Source of the DNA: Streptomyces ferrugineus
Lineage (GTDB): Bacteria > Actinomycetota > Actinomycetes > Streptomycetales > Streptomycetaceae
Assembly (NCBI RefSeq): GCF_015160855.1
Contig: NZ_CP063373.1
Coordinates: 1,612,001 to 1,676,000, forward strand
Direction of reading: 5' to 3'
Length of the DNA: 64,000 nucleotides
The position numbers were made by a program, and so were the translations under genes. Positions 27,879-36,198 of this stretch are shown piece by piece. Position 1 is the first letter of the stretch. The number at the start of each line of letters is the position of its first letter. The notes under the pieces are model-generated. The model was given only the letters and a program-made list of their open reading frames with translations. It was not told the origin of the DNA and did not search any database.

Positions 27879-29724
27879 GGCGAAGCTTTCGTGTGACGGA
27901 GCTACGGACGGAGTGCGTGACGGACAGCAGGAGGGACCGGGCGCCTGCCGCGTCCAGGAGCCAGGCCAGCAGCAGGAAGACGGCGGTCACGCACGTACAG
28001 CGGGCGGCGAGGGACGCCGCGGGCGAGTCGGGCGGCCCCGCGCAGAACAGCCCGGCGCCGGCCGCGCAGACGGCCGCGAGCACCGGCCGAAGCAGTGCGG
28101 CGGCGACCCGGCCGACGCGTACGGGCACGGTGCGCGGGCCCAGGGGGTGGTCGGGATGTCCGGCACAGCACCCGCGCCCGCCGCGGCAGCGGCTTGTGCC
28201 GCGGTCGGCACGCACCCTCGCCGCACCGTCCGAAGGCCCGAGTGGCTTCTCCCGAAGACCCCCCAGCCCGAGCAGCAGGAGCAGCGCGGTGAGGGTGATC
28301 CCGGCCGCGTTGGCCGCGGCGATGCCGCGCGCGCCCCACGGGTCCACGGCCCAGGCGCCGGCGACGACGGTGGCGAGGGCGCCCGCGCCCATCGCGCCGA
28401 GCGGGAACCAGGTGGTGCGGCCCGCCGAGAAGTACGACCGCACGAGCGCCCCCACCAGCGTGTGCCCGAGCAGCCCGAGCGCGTACACCCGCATCACGGC
28501 GGCCGTGGCGGCGGTGTCCTCGGCGGTGAACGCACCGCGCTGGAACAGCAGTTGGACGAGTTGCGGCGCGCAGGCCACGACCACGGCGGCGCCGAGCAGG
28601 ACCAGACAGGCCATCAGCAGCAGATCCCGCTCGACCCGCTCCCCGGCCCGCCGGGTGTCGCCCTCGGCGATGGCCCGTGCCACCACCGGGAAGGTGACGA
28701 CGCACACCATCATCGACAGCGACATCGGCAACTGGGCGATCTTCTGGGCGTAGTTGAGGTGCGAGATGGCCCCGGCGGGCAGCCCGGAGGCGAAGTACCG
28801 CTCGATGAGGACCTGCGACTGCCGGCACAGGGCGAACAGCAGCACCGCGACGACGAGCCCGACCGCGAAGGCCCGGCCACCGTCCTCCGCGTACCCGTGC
28901 GTGACCGCCGGCCGCCTCGGCCGTCCGGCGACGCGCCGCCACAGCGACGGCGCCTGTACGGCGGCCATGAGGCACCCGCCGACCGCGACACCGAGGGCGG
29001 CGGACCGTACGCCCCAGTGCGCGCCGAGGGCGAACATCGCGGCGATGATCGCGGCGTTGTACGCGATGTAGATGGCGCCCGGGGCGAGATAGCTGCGGTG
29101 GGCCCGAAGCGCCGCACTGCAGTACCCGGCCAGCCCGAAGCTCAGCACACAGGTCGCGGTCAGCCGGGTGCAGGACACGGCGAGCGACGGGTCGGTCAGT
29201 CCGGGCGCGAGCACGGAGACCAGCAGCGGCGCCCCGGCCGCGAGCACGGCGGCCGCACCGGCGAGGGCCAGGAACAGCCGCGGCAGCGAGGCGGCGACCA
29301 GCGCCCGCACCGGGTCGGGGGATCCGGTGCCGTGCGCCCGCCGGGCCAGCGCCAGGCTGAACGCGGGCACCAGCACGAACGCCATGCCGTCCTCGATCAG
29401 CAGCGTCGACGCCATCTCGGGCACCGTCCAGGCCACCAGGAACGCGTCGGTCTCGGCCCCCGCGCCGAACAGCTGGGCCAACGCCTGATCCCGCCCGAGC
29501 CCGAGCAACGCCCCGGCCATCGACAGCGCGGCGGAGAGCAGGGTCGCGCGGGCGAGGAAGCCGCTGGAGGGGGTGCCGGTCGGCCGGGGGATGCTCGGGG
29601 TGGGCGGCAGGGGGGCGATCGTGCCGGTCGCGCGGGCCAGGGTGCCGTCGGCGCCCGCGAGCGCGGCGGGCCTGTCGGCGGTCGGGTCCGGGGCGTCCCC
29701 GGTCGGCGTCGGGCCGCGGCTCAT
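27868..29724 (-). CDS. MurJ/MviN-like lipid-linked oligosaccharide flippase
   Basis: Membrane protein of 618 residues with about 14 helices of the MOP superfamily (for example ATLLSAALSMAGALLGLGRDQ, LRAHRSYLAPGAIYIAYNA, MSLSMMVCVVTFPVVARAIA). MurJ flips lipid II; this copy sits in an exopolysaccharide operon between a Wzy-like polymerase and a deacetylase, so it most likely serves as the Wzx of this pathway. An extra positively charged Cys/Arg-rich insert lies near residue 510-545. Start overlaps the polymerase stop as ATGA. Confidence 0.9.
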   Translation of the reverse strand: MSRGPTPTGDAPDPTADRPAALAGADGTLARATGTIAPLPPTPSIPRPTGTPSSGFLARATLLSAALSMAGALLGLGRDQALAQLFGAGAETDAFLVAWTVPEMASTLLIEDGMAFVLVPAFSLALARRAHGTGSPDPVRALVAASLPRLFLALAGAAAVLAAGAPLLVSVLAPGLTDPSLAVSCTRLTATCVLSFGLAGYCSAALRAHRSYLAPGAIYIAYNAAIIAAMFALGAHWGVRSAALGVAVGGCLMAAVQAPSLWRRVAGRPRRPAVTHGYAEDGGRAFAVGLVVAVLLFALCRQSQVLIERYFASGLPAGAISHLNYAQKIAQLPMSLSMMVCVVTFPVVARAIAEGDTRRAGERVERDLLLMACLVLLGAAVVVACAPQLVQLLFQRGAFTAEDTAATAAVMRVYALGLLGHTLVGALVRSYFSAGRTTWFPLGAMGAGALATVVAGAWAVDPWGARGIAAANAAGITLTALLLLLGLGGLREKPLGPSDGAARVRADRGTSRCRGGRGCCAGHPDHPLGPRTVPVRVGRVAAALLRPVLAAVCAAGAGLFCAGPPDSPAASLAARCTCVTAVFLLLAWLLDAAGARSLLLSVTHSVRSSVTRKLRHGR

Positions 29725-31070
29725 CGTGGGGCCGGTTCCGTGTTGGGGGCGGCCGTCGCGTCGTCCGCCAGGGCCCACCAGGCCGCGAGGCCGAAGCAGA
29801 CGGCCGTCAGGGTCGTGGAGGGGCCGCCGATGTCGCCGTACAGGAAGTTGACGAGCTGCCAGATCAGCAGGCCGCAGGCGCCGAGCGCACAGTCCCGGGC
29901 GCGCCCGGCGCCGCGTCGCAGCCGGCGCAGCGCGCACACCAGCAGGGCGAGCCAGCTCCCCGCGACCGTGACCGCGCCCAGCAGGCCCTGCTCGCTCAGC
30001 AGCAGCAGATACATGTTGTGCGGGGAGAGCAGCGGCTGGCGCCGGTAGGCCTGGCCCGCCCCCTCCGTGTCGCTGCCCGACGACAGCGCGAACGAGGCAT
30101 GGCCGTCCCGGTACGCCGGGAAGCCCTTCAGGCCCACCCCGGTCACCGGGTGCTCACGCCACATGTCGACCGCCGCCGCCCACAGGGTGTACCGGTCGAC
30201 GACCGACTGGTCCGGCGCGTCGGTGACCTGGGTGATGCTGGTCAGCCGCTCCTGCAGCGCCGTCGCGCCCACCCCGAACCCGCCCACCAGCACCACCGCC
30301 GCCGCGACCGCCACGGCGCCCGCCTTCGCCGCCCACCGCACCCCGACCAGCAGCGACAGCGCCCCGCAGGTCAGCACCGTGGAGATCCAGGCACCCCGGC
30401 TGAAGGACAGCGCGATCGGCACCAGCATCACCAGCGCACACCCGGCCGCCGCGAACCGCTGCCGCCGTTCCCGCGCGCCGAGCGCGAGCCCCACGGCGGC
30501 CACCACCCCGAGCGCCACGACGCTCGCCATCCCCATCACGTCGGACGGCCCGAACGTGCCCACCGCCCGGATGTTCGCCCCCTGATACGACGCCCCCGTC
30601 GCGGTGAGGTACTGCTTCACCCCGATCGCGCCCTGCCACAGCCCGAGGCCGACCACCGACCACAGCACCAGCCGGGCGCCGCGCCGGTCACGCACCAGCA
30701 GCAGCACCGAGAGCGGCACGAGCACGAACACCTGCAGATAGCGGGCCAGCCCGGTGAGGGTGTCCCCGGAGGTCACCGCCCCCACCGCGGCGACCGCGAT
30801 GCCCACCACGGGCAGCCCGAGCACGAACGCCGCGGTCCGCGTCAGCGGTCGCCGCGCCCGCAGCGCGGTGTCGACGACGGCCCACAGCACGAGCAGCCCC
30901 GAGCCGGCGTCGGCCAGGGTCGCGGAACTGCCCGGCGCGACCGGCAGCCCCAGCAGGACGACCACCGCCACGACCGGCAGGACCGACAGCACGGGCAGGA
31001 CGGAGCGGGCCCGGCGCGGCGCGGGCAGCGGCGGTGCGAGCCGGGGCGGCGCGGCCGTAGGAGTGCTCAC
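29721..31070 (-). CDS. O-antigen ligase/polymerase-like membrane protein
   Basis: Membrane protein of 449 residues with about 12 helices and the Wzy_C (O-antigen ligase) region: a long external loop containing WREHPVTGVGLKGFPAYRDG and SPHNMYLLLLSEQGLLG, the H-N-x-Y-L pattern of the family. In this operon it would polymerise the flipped repeat units. GTG start; the gene begins six bases after the stop of the sugar transferase gene and overlaps the flippase start. Confidence 0.88.
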   Translation of the reverse strand: MSTPTAAPPRLAPPLPAPRRARSVLPVLSVLPVVAVVVLLGLPVAPGSSATLADAGSGLLVLWAVVDTALRARRPLTRTAAFVLGLPVVGIAVAAVGAVTSGDTLTGLARYLQVFVLVPLSVLLLVRDRRGARLVLWSVVGLGLWQGAIGVKQYLTATGASYQGANIRAVGTFGPSDVMGMASVVALGVVAAVGLALGARERRQRFAAAGCALVMLVPIALSFSRGAWISTVLTCGALSLLVGVRWAAKAGAVAVAAAVVLVGGFGVGATALQERLTSITQVTDAPDQSVVDRYTLWAAAVDMWREHPVTGVGLKGFPAYRDGHASFALSSGSDTEGAGQAYRRQPLLSPHNMYLLLLSEQGLLGAVTVAGSWLALLVCALRRLRRGAGRARDCALGACGLLIWQLVNFLYGDIGGPSTTLTAVCFGLAAWWALADDATAAPNTEPAPR

Positions 31071-31076
31071 CGGTGC

Positions 31077-32540
31077 TCAGCTCCCCTTCGGCCGTACGAA
31101 CTGGGCCGCCGTGCGCAGCAGGATGCAGACGTCCTGCCACAGCGACCAGTTGTCGATGTAGGCGTTGTCGTAGCGGCACCGGTCCTCGATCGAGGTGTCG
31201 CCGCGCAGCCCGTGGATCTGAGCGAGCCCGGTGATCCCGGTCCGCATCCGGTGCCGGGCCGGATAGCCCGGATGGGCCTGGCTGAACTGGGCGACGAAAT
31301 AGGGCCGCTCGGGCCGGGGCCCGACCAGGCTCATGTCGCCGCGGAAGACGTTCCACAGCTGCAGCAGCTCGTCCAGCGAGGTGCGGCGCAGGAAGTGGCA
31401 GAAGCGGCTCATGTCCTGGTCGTCGGCCACGCTCCAGCGGGTCGCCGCCTCGTGTGCGCTGGCGGGCCGGTGGGTGCGCAGCTTCAGCATCGTGAACGGC
31501 CGCCCGTCCCGGCCGATCCGCTCCTGCCGGAACACCACGCCCGGCCCGTCCATCACCCGCAGCACGAGCGCGCACACCAGCAGCACCGGCCCGGCCAGCA
31601 CCAGCAGCGAGCCGGAGAGCACCACGTCGAGCACCCGCTTGCCCACGCCACCGAGCCGCCGGCCCCGCGGCCGCAGCAGCCGGCGCGAGAAGCCGGCCAG
31701 ATGCCCCGCCCCCCGACGGCACCCGTCCATGCCGTACGACGGCGGGTCCGCGTCCAGCTCCCACAGCACACAGCCGTACGCGGCCAGCCCGCTCAGCATG
31801 GCGGCCTGCTCCACCCGGGTGGCGGCCCCCACCACGAGCACGGTCCCCACACCGTTCTGGATCAGCGCCCGCCGCGCCTCCTGCACGGAGGCGAGCACCG
31901 GCAGCCCCGGCTCACCGTCGGCCTCGCCGAGCACCTCGAGGTCGTCGCCGACCAGGCCCACCGGCCGCACCCCGCAGTCCGGTTGGCGCAACAGCGCGGC
32001 CGCCACCCGCCGGGCCACCGCGAGGGGGCCCACCACCAGGGCGGGACAGGGCCGGCGCCGCAGCGCCCGGCGCCGCAGCGCGTGCACCGCCGCACGGCCC
32101 GCGCAGGCCGCCGCGCAGTGCACGGCGACGGCGGTGACCAGCGCGGTCGGCGGGAGCGAGCGCAGCGGGGAGAACGCGGCCACGGCGGCCCAGACGACGA
32201 CGATCCGGCCGCAGACGGCGGGCAGTTCGTCGAGCGCGCCGGGCACGGCGGAGGTGTCGTACAGCCACGCCCGCCGGTTCAGTCCCAGCACGCCGAGCAC
32301 CAGCAGGACGACGACCAGCGGGTACCGGTGCGGCGGGGGCAGCAGCAGGGCGCCCAGCAGGGCGGCGCCGCCGTCGGCGAGCCACAGCGCCGGCCGGGCG
32401 GTGCGGCGCGGACGGCGGGTGCCGCGCCCGGGGTGGCGGTGTCCGACGGCGGCCCGGCCGTGCGGGGCGAGGACGAAGGCGGCGCCCCTGGGCGTCCGCT
32501 GCGGCCCCGTCGGTGAGGCAACGGTGCTTTCCGCGGTCAT
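31077..32540 (-). CDS. Polyprenyl-phosphate glycosylphosphotransferase (bacterial sugar transferase)
   Basis: Initiating enzyme of polymer synthesis, 487 residues: moves a sugar-1-phosphate from a nucleotide sugar to undecaprenyl phosphate. N-terminal four-helix membrane part and a Rossmann-like domain (CPALVVGPLAVARRVA) precede the catalytic domain that starts KRVLDVVLSGSLLVLAG and has RIGRDGRPFTMLKLRTH, LRRTSLDELLQLWNVFRG and MSLVGPRPERP. I start at 32540 because it overlaps the previous gene stop; the frame is open further upstream only as a shadow. Second gene of the operon. Confidence 0.93.
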   Translation of the reverse strand: MTAESTVASPTGPQRTPRGAAFVLAPHGRAAVGHRHPGRGTRRPRRTARPALWLADGGAALLGALLLPPPHRYPLVVVLLVLGVLGLNRRAWLYDTSAVPGALDELPAVCGRIVVVWAAVAAFSPLRSLPPTALVTAVAVHCAAACAGRAAVHALRRRALRRRPCPALVVGPLAVARRVAAALLRQPDCGVRPVGLVGDDLEVLGEADGEPGLPVLASVQEARRALIQNGVGTVLVVGAATRVEQAAMLSGLAAYGCVLWELDADPPSYGMDGCRRGAGHLAGFSRRLLRPRGRRLGGVGKRVLDVVLSGSLLVLAGPVLLVCALVLRVMDGPGVVFRQERIGRDGRPFTMLKLRTHRPASAHEAATRWSVADDQDMSRFCHFLRRTSLDELLQLWNVFRGDMSLVGPRPERPYFVAQFSQAHPGYPARHRMRTGITGLAQIHGLRGDTSIEDRCRYDNAYIDNWSLWQDVCILLRTAAQFVRPKGS

Positions 32541-33676
32541 GTGGTGATGCACTTCCTGCCCTCGTCGGGTCCGCCGGCCTGCGCCGTGCCGAGGCCGAGC
32601 AACTCGCGGTACACATCGGTCACCGCGTCCGTGGTCTGCTGCAGATCGTGGGCCCGGACCACATGCGTACGGCCCTGTGCGCCGAGCGCCGTGCGCAGCG
32701 GCTCGTCCCGCAGCAGTTCCGTGAGCGCCCGCGCCAGCGCGCCGGGGTCCTCCGGCGGCACCAGGCAGGACGGCGGATGGTCGGCCGGAAGGCTCTCGCG
32801 CGCCCCGTTCACGTCGGTGACGACGACCGGCCGGGCGCACGCCATGGCCTCCAGCGGGGCCAGCGCCATGCCCTCCCAGCGGGACGGCAGGACCACGAGG
32901 TCGGCGGCCCGGTACCAGGGGGCGGCGTCCGACGTCGCGCCGGCGAACTTCACCGACGCGGGCGCGCTCGCCCGCAGCCGTCGCGCGTCCGGACCGTCGC
33001 CGACCAGCACCAGCCGCGCCCCGGCCACCTGCCGCTCCACCTCGGGCCAGGCCCGCAGCAGCACGTCCTGCCCCTTCTGGCGGCACAGCCGGCCCACGCA
33101 CACCACGAGCGGTCCCGTCCCGGACGGCGCCGTGTCGCCCTCCGGCCGGAACCGGGCGGTGTCCACCCCGTTGGGGACCACATGCCATCGGGCGGAGATG
33201 CCGGACCGGTGCCCGGTACGCCGCTCGGCCTGGCTCACGCACAGCACCCGCGTCGCCCAGCGCGCCCCGTACCGCTCCCAGCCCAGCGCCAGCCGCGCGA
33301 CGCCTCCGTGCGCGGCCTCGAACGACCAGGCGTGCGGCTGATAGACGGTCGGCAGGCCCCCGCGCACCGCGAGCCGGGCCGCGAGCCCCGCCTTGGCGCT
33401 GTGCGCGTGCACCAGGTCCGGCCGCACCTCCCGCACCAGCCACGCCAACCGCCGTACCTCGCCCCACAGCTGGTGCCCGGGGGAGCGGGTCGCGTCCCAG
33501 CGCAGCACCCGGCAGCCCAGCTCGCGCAGGTCGTACGCGAGCGTGCCGCCCCGCGGACAGGCCACGGTCACCCGTAGTCCCGTGGCGAGTTGTGCCGCGA
33601 CCAGGTCCGTCACGACCCGCGCGACACCGCCCTCGACCGGCTGGGCGACATGCAGGATGTGCGGCGCGATGCGCAT
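32537..33676 (-). CDS. Glycosyltransferase family 4, first gene of the exopolysaccharide operon
   Basis: GT-B glycosyltransferase of 379 residues. N-terminal HVAQPVEGGVARVVTDL; donor-site VCVGRLCRQKGQDVLLRAW; E-x7-E motif in PSRWEGMALAPLEAMACARP. It heads the eight-gene minus-strand operon, with 342 bases of regulatory sequence upstream. Substrates unknown. Confidence 0.92.
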   Translation of the reverse strand: MRIAPHILHVAQPVEGGVARVVTDLVAAQLATGLRVTVACPRGGTLAYDLRELGCRVLRWDATRSPGHQLWGEVRRLAWLVREVRPDLVHAHSAKAGLAARLAVRGGLPTVYQPHAWSFEAAHGGVARLALGWERYGARWATRVLCVSQAERRTGHRSGISARWHVVPNGVDTARFRPEGDTAPSGTGPLVVCVGRLCRQKGQDVLLRAWPEVERQVAGARLVLVGDGPDARRLRASAPASVKFAGATSDAAPWYRAADLVVLPSRWEGMALAPLEAMACARPVVVTDVNGARESLPADHPPSCLVPPEDPGALARALTELLRDEPLRTALGAQGRTHVVRAHDLQQTTDAVTDVYRELLGLGTAQAGGPDEGRKCITT

Positions 33677-34018
33677 GACCGAGGCTGCCCTTCCGAAGAA
33701 ATGAGTCCGAGAGGAATGAGTCCGAACCAGTTACAGGATGTGTGGCTCGCGTTCCCGGGATAAGATCCCGCACCTGTTCGAGAGGGTCTTCGGTTCAACC
33801 GGCATCAGCCACTTATCCATATTTATCTTCAATCCGGTCAACAGTGTGGGAACGGCGGCGTCCTCCTGCTTGTTTCCCGCAGGGGACCACCCGTTCGGAG
33901 TCGGCGTGGGGTGTGGTTCCGCGCGTCCAGATGCAGGCGATCGGTTGCGGACGAGCCGAGTCGGTTTAACGGTGATCGCACGATCCGACATTCGCTCTAC
34001 TCGCCCGAGGGGAACTTC
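33677..34018. promoter_or_regulatory. Divergent control region of the exopolysaccharide operon
   Basis: No gene. Holds a direct repeat AATGAGTCCGA (33700-33710 and 33715-33725) close to the operon start, and a perfect inverted repeat CGGGAT-AAG-ATCCCG (33756-33770). It also carries the promoter of the rightward gene at 34019. Less GC-rich around 33805-33845 than the flanks, as usual for promoters. No sigma-specific boxes could be named with confidence. Confidence 0.5.
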
Positions 34019-34621
34019 ATGCCTGCACCGAAATTCCGGCACCTCGCGACATCGGCCCTGTGCGCGGCGCTCTTCCTGGGGACCGCGGCGCCGGCGCTCG
34101 CGGCCTCGCCCGGCTCCGCACCCACCGACACACAGGCCCAGGCACTGGCCGGCCTCGGTACCGTGACCCCGGTGACCGACCTGCTGAACCGCGCGCTCCG
34201 GGCGGACGACGACCCGCTGACCGACGCGGAGCTGAAGGAACTCGCCGACGAGGCGAAGGAGGCCGTCGCACAGGCCAGGAAGGAAGCGGAACAGGCCCGT
34301 AAGGACGCCGAACAGGACCGTGAGGACGCCATCGCGGAGGCCAAGGAGGAGATCGAGGCGGCCAGGAAGGAGGCCGAGGAGATCAGGAAGGAAGCGCTCG
34401 CCGAGGCCGGGGCGACCAGCACGCCGACCACCCTCCCGGCGAACCTCACGAGCGGCGCGCTCGACGGACTCGGCCAGGCGATCGACGCCCTGCTGGGCGC
34501 GCTCGGGGCCGACGGCACCGATGACGCCGACGCCGCGACCGAGAAGGAGGTGGAGACCTCGGCGGGCGGCCTGCTCCAGGCCCTCTTGAACCTCCTGTCG
34601 CCGCTGACCGGCCGTGGCTGA
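34019..34621 (+). CDS. Exported coiled-coil protein of unknown function
   Basis: Not recognised. Protein of 200 residues with a signal peptide (cleavage near ALAASPG, residue 30), then a charged helical stretch (about 65-130) made of repeats of the type A-R-K-E-A-E-x-A/I that will form a coiled coil, then a Thr/Ala linker and a hydrophobic C-terminal helix (ALLQALLNLLSPLTG). A GAGGGGA ribosome site marks the start. Divergent from the exopolysaccharide operon and followed by a strong terminator. A surface or matrix role is a guess from location. Confidence 0.85.
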   Translation: MPAPKFRHLATSALCAALFLGTAAPALAASPGSAPTDTQAQALAGLGTVTPVTDLLNRALRADDDPLTDAELKELADEAKEAVAQARKEAEQARKDAEQDREDAIAEAKEEIEAARKEAEEIRKEALAEAGATSTPTTLPANLTSGALDGLGQAIDALLGALGADGTDDADAATEKEVETSAGGLLQALLNLLSPLTGRG

Positions 34622-34664
34622 TACCGGGACCGGTGCCTGAGGCGAAGCAGCCGCCGATCCTCTT

Positions 34665-34704
34665 GACCCGTTGTGCCGGCCGCGGTCGGCACAACGGGTC
34701 TTTT
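34665..34704 (+). terminator. Strong rho-independent terminator
   Basis: Perfect 14-base stem GACCCGTTGTGCCG / CGGCACAACGGGTC, eight-base loop, followed by TTTT. Ends the coiled-coil protein transcript. Confidence 0.95.
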
Positions 34705-34742
34705 CGTATGAGTTCCTGGAACTTGACGCCCGCAGAGTTTCC

Positions 34743-34760
34743 CGAGAGGCGCCCCTCTCG
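34743..34760 (+). promoter_or_regulatory. Hairpin in the leader of the next small exported protein
   Basis: Perfect stem CGAGAGG-CGCC-CCTCTCG, 45 bases before the start codon at 34806. Could be an operator or an mRNA-stabilising hairpin. Confidence 0.5.
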
Positions 34761-34805
34761 TTAGCCCAGGAGAATCAAGACCAGAGTTACCTGGAAAGGA
34801 ACACG

Positions 34806-35111
34806 ATGAAGAACCTGAAGGCTGCTGCCGTCGTCGCCGGCTCCCTTGCCATTGCCGGCGCCGGTGTTCCCGCCTCGGCGGTGGACATGCCGGGGCACGG
34901 CCTCGTAGAGAACGGTAAGACGGTCGCCCGCAGCCTCCCCACCGCCGCCAAGGTGCCGACCGGCTACGTGGGCAACGGCGTGAAGCGCACGGCGGACAAG
35001 GTGAAGAAGGGCGTCAACGAGCAGGGCGTGGTGAAGACCCCGGTCTTCGGCGGCACGCTGCCCAACCCCGTCGACGGCCGGCTGCTCGGCGGCCTCCCGC
35101 TCAACAGGTGA
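34806..35111 (+). CDS. Small exported protein of unknown function
   Basis: Not recognised. Protein of 101 residues with a signal peptide (cleavage after ASA, about residue 25). The mature part is basic, without Cys, with Gly/Pro/Lys-rich segments (GNGVKRTADKVKKGVNEQG, ending RLLGGLPLNR). GGAAAGGA ribosome site upstream. Stands between two strong terminators, hence a single-gene transcript. It is not a chaplin: the paired-Cys chaplin pattern is absent. Confidence 0.8.
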   Translation: MKNLKAAAVVAGSLAIAGAGVPASAVDMPGHGLVENGKTVARSLPTAAKVPTGYVGNGVKRTADKVKKGVNEQGVVKTPVFGGTLPNPVDGRLLGGLPLNR

Positions 35112-35312
35112 CTTCGTCGCCCATCGGCTCGACGACCGGGGCCGGCTCCGCATTTCGGAGTCGGCCCTTCGGTATGTATGACCATGTATGACGGAGTGTT
35201 ATTTTCGTGTGCCGTTGGGCCGAACGGACGATTCGGAGTGACCACGGGGGCGGTGAGGGCGTTGGTCCATATGAATGGGCGCTTTTTCCTCCTTGCCGGC
35301 GCTTCATAAAAA

Positions 35313-35354
35313 CCGTGGGCCCTGTCCGCTCTCCGCAGCGGACAGGGCCCACGG
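35313..35354 (-). terminator. Very strong hairpin terminator (leftward)
   Basis: Perfect 18-base stem CCGTGGGCCCTGTCCGCT / AGCGGACAGGGCCCACGG with a six-base loop. AAAAA lies on its left side, giving a T-tract for leftward transcripts from the three paralogue genes; it may also stop the rightward gene at 34806. Confidence 0.92.
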
Positions 35355-35377
35355 CCTTGCCTGGACGGCTGTGAACG

Positions 35378-35417
35378 CCGATGGCGGGCCGCCGGAATTC
35401 CGGCGGCCCGCCATCGG
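35378..35417. terminator. Forty-base perfect palindrome after the paralogue operon
   Basis: Self-complementary over 40 bases around GAATTC (arm CCGATGGCGGGCCGCCGGAA). It starts 12 bases after the stop of the gene at 35430 and 23 bases from the next hairpin, making a double terminator. Confidence 0.85.
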
Positions 35418-35429
35418 GTGAAGCAATGC

Positions 35430-35750
35430 TCAGAAGAAGAGGCCGCCGGTGTGCAGCGCGCCCCGCCCCTGCTCGATCTTGGCCGTGTTGCAGGAGGCGT
35501 ACTTCGAGTTCGGGGCCACGGTGCCGGCCAGGACGGCGCCGTTCGACCACGGGGCGAGGCAGCGGGCGTCGAGGACGGCGCCGTTGACGACGGCGATGCC
35601 CTGCTGCGGTTCGTTCACGACGACCGGCGCCGACGAGAAGCCGCCGCCGCCCTTGACGGTGGTGGTGTCGCTGTCGGCCGCGGCGGTGCCCCCGGTCGCC
35701 AGGACGATGCCCGCGGCGAGGGCGGAGATGGCCGTAACCTTGTTACGCAT
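35430..35750 (-). CDS. Small exported two-cysteine protein, paralogue A
   Basis: Unknown family. Protein of 106 residues: signal peptide ending ATGGTAAADS, then a domain with VVVNEPQQG, a Cys in DARCLAPWSNG and a second Cys in SKYASCNTAKIEQG, ending GGLFF. The two Cys should form a disulfide outside the cell. About 84 percent identical to paralogue B by my count (89 of 106 positions). Third and last in a leftward group C-B-A with 63-64 base gaps that are themselves near identical, so the group arose by tandem duplication. Two hairpins follow. Confidence 0.88.
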   Translation of the reverse strand: MRNKVTAISALAAGIVLATGGTAAADSDTTTVKGGGGFSSAPVVVNEPQQGIAVVNGAVLDARCLAPWSNGAVLAGTVAPNSKYASCNTAKIEQGRGALHTGGLFF

Positions 35751-36198
35751 GAGTTGAGCCTTTCCGGGCTGCGTTTGGGTGATTCACCTGCTGCGAATTG
35801 CTCGAAGCAGGGGTCAGAAGAACAGGCCGCCCCTGTGGATGGCGTTCCGCCCCTGCTCGATCTTGGCGGTGTTGCAGGAGGCGTAGTGCGAGTTCGGGGC
35901 CACGGTGCCGGCGAGGACGGCGCCGTTGGACCACGGCACGGCACAGCGGAGGTCGGCGACGGTGCCGTTGACGATGAGAACGCCCTGCTGCGGTTCGTTC
36001 ACGACGACCGGGGATGCCGAGAAGCCGCTGCCGCCCTTGACGGTGGTGGTGTCGCTGTCGGCCGCGGCGGTGCCCCCGGTCGCGAGGGCGATGCCGGCGG
36101 CGAGGGCGGAGATGGCCGTAACCTTCTTACGCATGAGTTGCGCCTTTCCGGGTGGCGTTTGGGGTGGTTCACCTGCTGCGAACTGCTCGAAGCAGGAG
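35751..36198. repeat. Tandem duplication unit of the paralogue genes
   Basis: The spacer 35751-35813 and the spacer 36135-36198 match almost base for base (GAGTTG-CCTTTCCGGG-...-TTCACCTGCTGCGAA-TGCTCGAAGCAGG), and the flanking genes match strongly, so a unit of about 385 bases was duplicated in tandem. Confidence 0.8.
35814..36134 (-). CDS. Small exported two-cysteine protein, paralogue B
   Basis: Unknown family; 106 residues with the same plan as paralogue A: signal peptide, VVVNEPQQGVLIVNG, Cys in LRCAVPWSNG, Cys in HYASCNTAKIEQG, terminal GGLFF. Differences from A cluster in the strand before the first Cys, as if the exposed face has diverged. AAAGG ribosome site in the short gap upstream. 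Probably co-transcribed with C and A. Confidence 0.88.
   Translation of the reverse strand: MRKKVTAISALAAGIALATGGTAAADSDTTTVKGGSGFSASPVVVNEPQQGVLIVNGTVADLRCAVPWSNGAVLAGTVAPNSHYASCNTAKIEQGRNAIHRGGLFF

Noticed and set aside
27319..30048. 909-codon plus-strand open frame
   Set aside because: Antisense to the deacetylase and flippase genes; composition rich in Gly, Arg, Gln and His typical of GC-rich antisense frames, no domains.
30018..32516. 832-codon plus-strand open frame
   Set aside because: Antisense to the polymerase and sugar transferase genes with the same biased composition.
32541..33773. Upstream extension of the sugar transferase frame to a 898-residue protein
   Set aside because: The extension is Arg/Gly/Ala shadow sequence inside the GT4 gene; the coupled start at 32540 fits the operon.
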